Shown: in pieces, positions 44,801 through 51,240 of the stretch
Position numbering within the stretch: the first letter of the stretch is position 1
Layout of the letters: each line of letters begins with the position of its first letter
Assembly (NCBI GenBank): GCA_965112735.1
Contig: OZ218959.1
Span: forward strand, 2,232,001-2,296,000
Reading direction: 5' to 3'
Source: Phaeosaccion multiseriatum
Lineage: Eukaryota > Ochrophyta, other classes
DNA length: 64,000 nucleotides
Program-made: the position numbers and the translations under genes
Notes under the pieces: generated by a model
Databases searched by the model: none
The model's input: only the letters and a program-made list of their open reading frames with translations
What the model was told of the DNA's origin: nothing

Positions 44801-46487
44801 CTCGTCTTTCTGTCTGTTTCCCGAACGCCTTCCTGCTCTCGGCGCTCTATTCGTCTCGCCCCCCTCCCTGTGGGCCCCCATCTACGGACGGAACCCCTCA
44901 CCTGTGCATCCCCCTACCCACCCACGCCTCCCACCCACTCACCACTCTCCCACCCACGCCTCCCACCCGCTCCTCCCACTCATACCTCCCAACCCACCCC
45001 ACCCACCCACCCACCCACCCACCCCCTAGCTGGAGTCTCCTAGCCTCCTGCCCTGGCTGCGAGCGAGCGCCTCGATGGACAAGGAGGGCCGTGCCCGAGG
45101 CTCCCGGCCGCACCCCGTGTTTGTGGTGGAGGAGGTGCTGGCCGACGTCGCTCTGGCGGCTCGGGCGGGACTGCTGTCGCTGGAGGCGGCCCTTCCCCAG
45201 GGGGCCCTTGTGTACGGACAGACGAGATGGAGCCCTGACATGACGCAAGTGTGGCTCAAGCAGGTGGGTGGGGGGCTCGTATATATATATATGTGTGTAT
45301 GTGTGTGTGTGTGTGCTTGTGGGTGTGTATATATGTTTTTGGTGAGTGTGCGTGTGTGTGTTTGTGTGGCTGTGTGCATATTTTGTGTGTGTGTACGTCT
45401 TATCTTTGTGGGTGTGCGTGTGTGCAGTAGCGTGTGTGCCGCCCAACCAACCAACCAACCAACCAACCAACCAACCAACCACCCAAACCCAACCAAACCA
45501 AACCAACCAACCAACAGGTGTACAACGCGGACTCTGCTCTCTCTCTGATGGAGGCGTGCGTGTTGCTCGAATCGTGTATCAACCCCCAGTGGCTCCGGTC
45601 AAGAGCCAAGGCCTTTACCCAAACCGTGCTGCCCGGGTACTGCCACGCCCTCCGCAATGCGTCCTACAACGCCGTGTGTTTCCGAGTGTGGGTGTTGGAT
45701 CGCACCCTACAGTACGATCGTGTCTCCTCCGTCAACAAGAGCCACAAGAAGAGAGGGGAGGGAGGAGGAGGCATGAACAGCACCGAACGCAAGAGCCACA
45801 AAAAGAGGACCTACCCCAAGACCAAGACTTTCTACAGCGCCGCCGCCTCGTCCTCGTCTTCGCCTCGTCCTCCTCCTCCCCCTCCTTCTTGTTCACCTCC
45901 TCCGCCTCTTTCTGCTGCTACTGCTGCTGCTGGGGCTGGCGCCGGCATGGTGGCTACTGCTACTGCAGGTGGAGCGGCAAAGTGAGTGTTGTAGAAGTGA
46001 CGGAGCATGCATGGCCTATCAGTCAGTCCGTTTGTTCGCTCGTTCGTTCAGGAAAGGGAGAGGAGGGGAGGGGAGAGGCGAAGGCTCGTCTTCAACCAAA
46101 GCCATCCATTCATTCATTCTATCATCTAGTAGCTCGTTCCTTCTTTCCTTCGTGATGCGCGTCTGCCCAAGTTGGTTATACAGCCCCTCACTGCGCTGCT
46201 GTGGTTGCGCGTTGTTATGTGGAGTGACAAGGTAGTGCCTTTCCTTTTCCTTTTTGATGTTTGCATGCGTTGTGTCCCCTGTCTCCAGTCTGTCTCCTTT
46301 CGCCAGCTTATCGCCCCTTCTCGCTTCTCTGGACCTTTCTGTCTCCCGCATTCCTCCTTTCGCCCCCTCGTCTGTTTGCTGCTCATCGCATTTGCGTAAT
46401 GTCTATTCGAACAGGGGCCGAGGTTCACCCGCCCTCCCTGCAGGCCGCAAGCTCACCAAGACCAAGTGCAAGACCAAGAAGACGTAA
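27327..46487 (+). CDS. Giant chromatin-associated protein: FYR-like, DDT/WHIM, bromodomain-like, PHD, chromo-barrel-like; 25 exons
   Basis: Probable nuclear chromatin-remodelling or histone-reading protein, about 3,850 residues. Exons: 27327-27748, 27885-28637, 28981-29250, 29981-30026, 30160-30273, 30422-30988, 31174-31260, 31523-31753, 32129-32217, 32409-32598, 32731-32811, 33118-33213, 33391-34496, 34797-35210, 35574-36482, 36868-37704, 37932-38025, 38361-38803, 39252-39473, 39951-40070, 40416-43385, 43687-44412, 45030-45263, 45518-45981, 46415-46487. Domains in order: acidic N-terminus; FYRN-like LYPVGFKCSR (about 486) and FYRC-like segment (about 540-570); DDT, LLLQLWDFVHTFQEALDL (about 1150); bromodomain-like (1870-2040); PHD (2066-2118); split zinc finger (2790 and 3210); WHIM-like RPLGKDRLGRLFWQF (3255); chromo-barrel-like YKVHFAGWGRAYDCWV (3540). 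DDT-PHD-WHIM order is BAZ/ACF1-like. The 2,970-nt exon 21 needs frame changes near 41195 and 42600, in G runs. Exact start and low-complexity stretches are uncertain. Confidence 0.8.
29480..29980 (+). repeat. Minisatellite of CCATCCACTGCCATCC-type units ending at a micro-exon acceptor
   Basis: At least ten copies of a 40-50 bp unit (phrases CATCCCATCCACTGCCATCC and CCCCTCCCCTCCCCCTCAT) fill most of the intron before the 46-nt exon 29981-30026. The array continues to within ten bases of the acceptor CCGCAG. Confidence 0.95.
31754..31965. repeat. (GGGA)n tract starting at a donor
   Basis: It follows the donor GTAAGG of the exon ending 31753 and runs about 200 bp of GGGA with GGGGA slips. Confidence 0.95.
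34497..34790. repeat. (GT)n then (CTCC)n intron
   Basis: The intron after the DDT exon opens with GTGTGTGT from the donor itself. It closes with about 100 bp of CTCC before the acceptor GTGAATAG at 34796. Confidence 0.95.
34828..34844 (-). repeat. Dispersed 17-bp element, exact inverted copy inside an exon
   Basis: GCTGTATCACCAACTGC is the exact reverse complement of GCAGTTGGTGATACAGC. It lies in the Ala/Ser/Pro-rich exon 34797-35210 of the chromatin gene and encodes AVSPTA. Confidence 0.85.
35216..35500. repeat. (CTCA)n tract
   Basis: Intronic CTCA repeats with ATTC/ACTT variants in the chromatin gene, about 280 bp. Confidence 0.9.
35694..35734 (+). repeat. Two tandem copies of the dispersed 17-bp element inside an exon
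   Basis: The exact copy GCAGTTGGTGATACAGC (35694-35710) is followed by GCACTTGGTGATACAAC (35718-35734), separated by 7 bp. In this frame they encode QQLVIQQQ and HLVIQRQ. Confidence 0.85.
36085..36101 (+). repeat. Dispersed 17-bp element, 16/17 match
   Basis: GCAGTTCGTGATACAGC in exon 35574-36482, encoding AVRDTA. A half copy, CTTGGTGATTCTGC, precedes it at 36072-36085. Confidence 0.8.
37790..37925 (+). repeat. CCCACACCTA decamer array
   Basis: About ten exact copies of the decamer CCCACACCTA form the 3' half of the intron that splits the PHD finger. The acceptor CCCCTACAG (37931) follows immediately. Confidence 0.95.
38026..38360 (+). repeat. Duplicated exon end and telomere-like ACCTTAACCC repeats in a PHD-finger intron
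   Basis: The exon tail GCGATGCTCGATCAG and its donor (38011-38030) recur as GCGATGCTGGATCAGGTTTT at 38081-38100, followed by the same TGTCCTCACCCCTTCCTTAA phrase. From 38125 on, the intron consists of degenerate CCTTAACC(C/T)GAGC units. They resemble irregular telomere-type repeats, but no exact TTAGGG array is present. Confidence 0.8.
38535..38551 (+). repeat. Dispersed 17-bp element, exact copy
   Basis: GCAGTTGGTGATACAGC in the exon downstream of the PHD finger, encoding AVGDTA. Confidence 0.85.
39801..39935. repeat. (CTCC)n tract
   Basis: Intronic CTCC repeats, about 130 bp, upstream of the acceptor CTCCCTCAG at 39950. Confidence 0.95.
42169..42185 (+). repeat. Dispersed 17-bp element, 16/17 match
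   Basis: GCAGTTGGTGACACAGC in the large exon of the chromatin gene, encoding QQLVTQQ, as in the 35694 copy but with one change. Confidence 0.82.
44107..44123 (+). repeat. Dispersed 17-bp element, 16/17 match
   Basis: GCAGTTGGTGATACAGA in the exon that encodes the chromo-barrel-like domain, encoding AVGDTE. Confidence 0.82.
44415..44745. repeat. (CCTT)n tract
   Basis: About 330 bp of CCTT repeats with CCTG/CCAC variants, beginning a few bases after the donor of the exon that ends at 44412. Confidence 0.95.
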
Positions 46488-46568
46488 AGAGAGCGAGCGA
46501 AGGGCAGAGAAGGCTTTTGGAGACATGCGATAGCCAAAGTGAAAGGAAAAAGAGGGAAAGTAAAGAAA

Positions 46569-46622
<54 letters not shown>

Positions 46623-47003
46623 GGACGGAAGGGAAGCAAATACATACAAACACACACACATATATGTATATAATATATAATATATGTGTTTAGTAGTAAT
46701 CCCCATTCTTCCAAAACTCAAGCCGTGGAGCAGGAGACGCCATCCACCCCACCCCACACGTGTCCAGCAGCCTCACACAGCACCACCGAGACCATCAAAG
46801 AGAGCAAAGTCTTCTTTCGTAAAGAATGGTTTCAGTATATTGTATACAGGTTTAAAAAGGTGTGTGCAGGGCAGGTCTCGACCAGGCGACTGCTCCGGCA
46901 ACTGCTCCACCCCGACTATCTATTCTACAATTGTCTGTACAAATTTTGTGAGTTACCCTTTCCCCTCCAAATTCTTTCCTGGCCGAGGGGAACGCTGTCT
47001 TCC
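46488..47003. other. Convergent intergenic region with a (GA)n tract, no gene seen
   Basis: It lies between the stop codons of the chromatin gene (+) and Hsp20-A (-). It contains (GA)n at 46571-46619 and an AT-rich patch TATATGTATATAATATATAA at 46660-46680 that may belong to a 3' end. Short plus-strand frames from 46684 run into the Hsp20-A 3' exon and are not supported. Confidence 0.55.
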
Positions 47004-48099
47004 TCACGTCCCTCTGGCGGGCAGCGTGGCCCCCTTTTTCTTTTTGGGGAAGGAGATGCGTAGCACGGAGTCCCTGAGCGTCGAGGACGACGCAGCACCG
47101 CCAGGGACGGGATCGAGCATCGCATGGCGCAGGGGGACGCAAGCAGGAAAGAAGGGGGGGGCGAGGGCGTAGGATTATGTTAAAAACGTGGTCGCCTGAA
47201 GCACCCCTTGCTCCTCCAACTTTTCTCTCTCTATACCCAAATCAACTCACTCCTTGAACTCCACCGTCGCCCCGGTAGCGGTGATGAAGTCCGGCAGCAC
47301 GTAGGTCCTGGACATGCAGCCGTACTTCCGCTCATGTAGGCAGAAAACCTCTCCCTCCCGCATCGGCTCGTGATCACTCCTCGATGAGATGACTAGCTCT
47401 CGAGTCTGCTGATTGAAGGTGACGCTGCGGGGCGGGAGGTCGGGCGAACAAGGCAGCGAAGCAAGCAAGAGGAGAGATTGGTTTGAGTGTTGGAAGAGCA
47501 GAGGCGATGTCGCGCAAGGGCACTTAACTGGACGTCATCCCTCTTCACATTTGGCATCTCGATGGAGATAAAGATGGCGTTGGTGCTTTCCGAGCAGTTC
47601 GTGGGCATGGAGGGGGGAGTTCCAGGAGGCGGAGGCCGCACCTTGCCCGGTGGAGAGCTCGAAAGCAGCTCGATGAGCTTTCCAACCCCCGTGTCCTTTC
47701 GGCCCTGGAAGAGGTTATCAGATTACTGATTACGGCCGGCGCAGCCGGCCTGATTACTGATTACTGCCGGCGCCAGCCGGCCTGATTACTGATTATGGCG
47801 CCAGCCGGGCCTGATTACTGATTATGGCCGGCGCCAGCCGGGTCTGATTACTGATTATGACCGGCGCCAGCCGGCCTGATTACTGATTATGACGGGCGCT
47901 AGCCGGCCTGATTACTGATTATTGGCGCCAGCCGGCCTGATTACTGATTATGACCGGCGCATACTGTAACCTCTTCCAGGGCCGAGTCCTTGTCTTCTCC
48001 AGGAAGCGGAGGCCGCACCTTGCCCGGTGGAGAGCTCGAAAGCAGGTCGATGAGCTTTCCCACCCCCGTGTCCTTGTCTTCGCTACTGCTGGTGTCCAT
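47004..48099 (-). CDS. Small heat-shock protein (Hsp20), copy A, four exons with a repeat-made intron
   Basis: ATP-independent chaperone of the alpha-crystallin family, predicted 182 residues. Exons in transcription order: 48099-47971, 47704-47529, 47424-47251, 47073-47004. Every junction keeps phase. Conserved pieces are IEMPNVKRDDV (strand entry), VTFNQQTRELVIS, the loop GEVFCLHERKYGCMSRTYVL and a last strand, SVLRISF, ending in a Lys-rich tail. The first two exons encode near-duplicate segments, KDTGVGKLIDLLSSSPPGKV and KDTGVGKLIELLSSSPPGKV. They are separated by a 266-bp intron that is a minisatellite inside a 17-bp inverted repeat. Copies B and C lack this intron but share the other two intron positions. 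The donor GTTACA and the donor GTTAAG at 47528 are weak but valid GT sites. If the repeat intron is not spliced, the frame meets a stop and the protein would start further downstream. Confidence 0.72.
47701..47983. mobile_element. Introner-like insertion: 17-bp inverted repeats around an eight-copy minisatellite
   Basis: GGCCCTGGAAGAGGTTA at 47701-47717 is the exact reverse complement of TAACCTCTTCCAGGGCC at 47967-47983. Between them are eight copies of a unit of about 32 bp containing CCTGATTACTGATTATG and a GGCGCCAGCCGG core. On the minus strand the element supplies a GT at one repeat and CTCTTCCAG at the other, so it can splice out precisely (47970-47705). The flanks (47625-47700 and 48000-48079) are near-identical coding segments. 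It carries no open reading frame of its own. Whether it moved as a transposon or arose by local duplication is not decided by the sequence. Confidence 0.6.
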
Positions 48100-48218
48100 C
48101 ACAAAAACAATGGCAAAGAGCAAAACAAAAGAGTCCGACACCCCTCGGGAAAAAGGTGTATGGTCGAGAAATGCCCCCTTTTTCTCATTTCTCTATTCCC
48201 TCCCCTGTGGACGCGACC
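48100..48218. promoter_or_regulatory. Shared 119-bp bidirectional upstream region of Hsp20-A and Hsp20-B
   Basis: The two start codons are only 119 bp apart and point away from each other, so both promoters must overlap here. GAA and TTC triplets of heat-shock-element type occur (GGGAAAAAGG at 48147-48156, CGAGAAATG at 48165-48173, several TTC after 48180), but I see no perfect three-unit heat-shock element. Part of the region may be transcribed leader. Confidence 0.5.
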
Positions 48219-49132
48219 ATGGACGAGAGAGCGAGTTTGAGTGACAGCAGCGCGAGCGGAGCAAGTACCGCGTGCGAGGGCTGGGAGGTGGAGCGGCTGG
48301 CTTTGGACGAGGGAGAGACTTTGTATGACAGTCGGGAGAGCGGAGCAAGCTCTGCCTGCGAGGCCTGGGAAGCTGAGCCTCTGGATTGGGCGGAACTGAG
48401 CCTCCACACTCCCCATCACGAAGTGCCGTTCCGCCTCGAGTCCCCTCAGATGCTGACCAACTGCTCAGAGAGCGATGAGGCCGTGTACGTTAGTTGTGAG
48501 CTTCCAAATGTGAAGATCGAGGACATCAAGTGAGTGGGGCTTGGCTTGGCTTGTCTTTCGTCATCCTTCCTCGAGCCGCCGGGGCCCATCGCTCTCACAC
48601 CCTCGCCCTCGCCTACCTCGTTTGGCCACCCAGACTTTTTGTGCCTTCGGTTTGGTTGATGTAGAGGTCGCGGTTTGTCCCTCTGTTGACTACACCAACC
48701 TCCGCCCCCCCACCCCCCAGCGTCGACTTTAACGAGAGGACTCGAGAGCTACGCATCACCGCGGAATCACGGCCGGAGCCGCTGCGAGCTGGGGAAGTGT
48801 TCTGCAGACAAGAGAGACTGTATGGGCCCATGAGCAGAACCTATGCTCTGCCTGGCATGGTCACCTCGGACGGGGCCACCGTCCACTTTGATAATACGTG
48901 AGTAGTTGGGGGAGGGAAGTACACTGAGATCGGTCGTAGAGACTTGCTGCGTCGCTATGGCTCCTCAACTCAGGCTGGGTTTGACGTACGCAGCGAAAAG
49001 GATGCCTCCCTCCTTTCTTTTGAAAGTGTCCCTCCACTGCTTGTCTCCGCGCTCCATCTTTCTTGCTTTGCGCTCTCCATCGGCAGCGACGGTATCCTTC
49101 GCGTCGCCTTTCGCAAGAACTTGACTGGGTAA
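48219..49132 (+). CDS. Small heat-shock protein (Hsp20), copy B, three exons
   Basis: Predicted 177 residues. Exons 48219-48529, 48721-48897 and 49087-49132 keep phase. The N-terminal 75 residues are acidic with a repeated SGASxACE(G/A)WE motif (ASGASTACEGWEVE, ESGASSACEAWEAE), an internal duplication not seen in copies A and C. The alpha-crystallin core reads VSCELPNVKIEDI, VDFNERTRELRITAE, GEVFCRQERLYGPMSRTYAL and, in the third exon, DGILRVAFRKNLTG, typical of the last beta-strand. ATG 48219 is preferred. An in-frame ATG at 48171 would add 16 residues and shorten the shared promoter further. Likely role is cytosolic stress chaperone. I see no C-terminal I-x-I motif, which is often present in the family. 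Confidence 0.8.
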
Positions 49133-50112
49133 TGACTTTGAACTCCAAGTCATACCCCGCGGCAGCGGACTCACATTCTTTCAATCATTTTTAATACGCG
49201 CCGACATCCCCCGACGGACGAGGATGCGTCGCTCCTGCCCCCCTCTTTCCAGCGAGGCGAGCGAATTAATTCACGCTCAAGGGGCATCGCGAGCGACTCT
49301 CCGCCAGCCGTCGCGCCGAAAGGGAACAAAGTCCAAGCCGTCAGTTGCAGCGCTGAGCGAACGAAGCGGCGAGGAGCGGCACGAGGGTAGAGTGAGAGAG
49401 CGAGCGGGATGGGTATGCCTGGACGGGCGCCTCGGTCATCGACTAGTCAGCGTGTCGGATTTCACGCCCTCACGCACGCCCTCACGCACGCACGCACACA
49501 CGCACGTCGGTGAGGCGCTCCAGGTGCCCCTCCTGAGTTGACAGGATACGTTCAAGAGTCAAGTCACGTGGTTTGCTTGCTTTTCTCATTTCCTTTAAGT
49601 TAGATATATACAATGCGATATATAATGAGTGAACTATACACATTGCACATATTCAGTGTTCGTGATGAAGGAGCAGGCTCACGCTCACAGCGAAAGCGGC
49701 TGTCGATATCGCTCCGTTGGCTCTCCTTGGCGCGCTCCGACTCCGCCTCACCCTTCGTGAACCTGCAGGGAGCTTGCATGCTTCTCCTCTACCCCTCTTT
49801 CGCGCCCTCTCCCCCTACCACTTTTCAGACAGCTTGGCGAGACGGCACCGAGAGTCCCCTCCCTCGCTTTTGTCTCGGGGCTTATTACGACGCGGCCCGT
49901 GCAAGTCGATGGTTTAGCCTTACTCCCCAATGGGAAGAAAGTTTCTCGCGTGGAATGCGGTTTGTCGCGGAGGTCTCTGGCAAGCTGAGGCCTTTAAAAG
50001 CCTTTGCGTTCCCAGTGCCTCCGGAAGAGCCCCCCCTTCTCCCTCCCCTTACACAAGTGTACTGTGATGAGGCCGAGCCACTCGAACAGCCTCTGCGTGC
50101 AGGGCCATCGCT
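49133..50112. other. Convergent intergenic region between Hsp20-B and Hsp20-C, no gene seen
   Basis: It is largely non-repetitive apart from short CACG runs at 49468-49506. A plus-strand frame from 49613 to 50317 is open, but it overlaps the antisense of Hsp20-C exon 3 and shows no family features, so I do not call it. AT-rich sequence around 49590-49650 may mark a 3' end. Confidence 0.5.
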
Positions 50113-50987
50113 TCATGATGCCCCTTCCCTCTTTCCCGCGGGGCAATTGACGTGGAGGGTCCTTGTCCTCTTCTTCTTGCGGAAAGAGATGCGCAGCACG
50201 GAGTCCCTGAGCGTCAAGGAGCGAGGGTTGAGGACACGAGCATCCCATGACGCAGGCGACGGGGGGGGGGGTGAGGGCTGGATTAGTGCTTGCGTGGAAC
50301 ATGTTCTTGGCTCCTAGTCTCTATATAAGCTGGCCTTGCACAACTCACTCCTTGAACTCAGCCGTCGCCCCGTCCGACGTGACGAAGTCGGGCAGAACGA
50401 AGGTCCTGCTCATTTTTCCGTATCGCCTCTCGCATTTGAGGAAGACTTCCCCCTCGCGTAGTGGCTCGAGTCTGCTCGTCGCGGTGATGCATAGCTCTCG
50501 GGTCCGCTCGTCGAACGTGACGCTGTGGGGGGGAGGTCGAGCGAGCAAGGCCGAAAGTAAGCAAGCAAGGAGGTCGGGCAGCTCGGTGGTGTGAGTATCG
50601 GAAGAGCGGAGACGGGCGTGACAAGCTAAGCTCAGTGGAAGTGCGGTGCGGCGGCAGGGGGGACGGAGTGGAGGAGAAGAACGGAGTCACGAAAGGTGTA
50701 GGTCTCAAGCGAACCCGCTCTATTCGAGCTCTATATCCCCTCTCCCCAACCACTCACTGGATGTCCTCCTGCTTCACGTTCGGCAGCTCCACGGTGATAT
50801 AAATCGCCTTTGTACCCTCAGAGCAGTTGGTGAGCATGTGTGGCTCCTTTAAAGCAGGTCCACGCCATTGCTGCTGTTGGTGCGGCTTCTTTTCCGGCTG
50901 CGTTTCGAGCTTCGGTTGCTGCTGCTGCTGCTCCAGCGGAGGGCTCGAAAGCACTTTGATTAGCTGCTCCACGGACGACGGCGGCAT
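50113..50987 (-). CDS. Small heat-shock protein (Hsp20), copy C, three exons
   Basis: Predicted 165 residues. Exons in transcription order: 50987-50758, 50522-50349, 50206-50113. The middle exon is the same length (174 nt) as in copy A, and intron 1 falls at the same codon phase in all three copies. Core motifs: ITVELPNVKQEDI, VTFDERTRELCITA, GEVFLKCERRYGKMSRTFVL and DSVLRISFRKKKRTRT, then a tail ending in GKREGAS. The N-terminus begins MPPSSVEQLIKVLSSPP, matching the KLI(D/E)LLSSSPP segment of copy A, followed by a Gln run. An in-frame ATG at 51023 is an alternative start. The last exon sequence is close to that of copy A (GGACTCCGTGCT... in both), which suggests A and C are the closest pair. 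Role: cytosolic chaperone, inferred from family. Confidence 0.8.
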
Positions 50988-51240
50988 CGTACACCACTCT
51001 CTCTCTTCTCCCCGAGGGATCATCGCGCACCCTTGCACCCTTTCGGCTCGAAGAGTCCAACAGCAGCGTGTGGGATCGGAAACCCTTGCCGATATAATTC
51101 CACTTTCGCGGCTGAATACGCCAACTCCAACATGTTTTGAAGAGTTTATTCAATACAATTAAATTAATTTTAAAAATAAAAAAAAAGCAGCAGAGTTTGG
51201 GAGGAAAGCATAGAAAGCCGCAGATTTAGGAACAATCATA

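Noticed and set aside
47718-47966. Regularly spaced direct repeats suggesting a CRISPR array
   Set aside because: The units are contiguous with no unique spacers, and the setting is a eukaryotic gene, so this is a minisatellite.
49613-50317. 234-codon plus-strand frame
   Set aside because: It runs antisense through Hsp20-C exon 3 and has no recognisable motif or convincing start context. The opposite strand has a clear family match.
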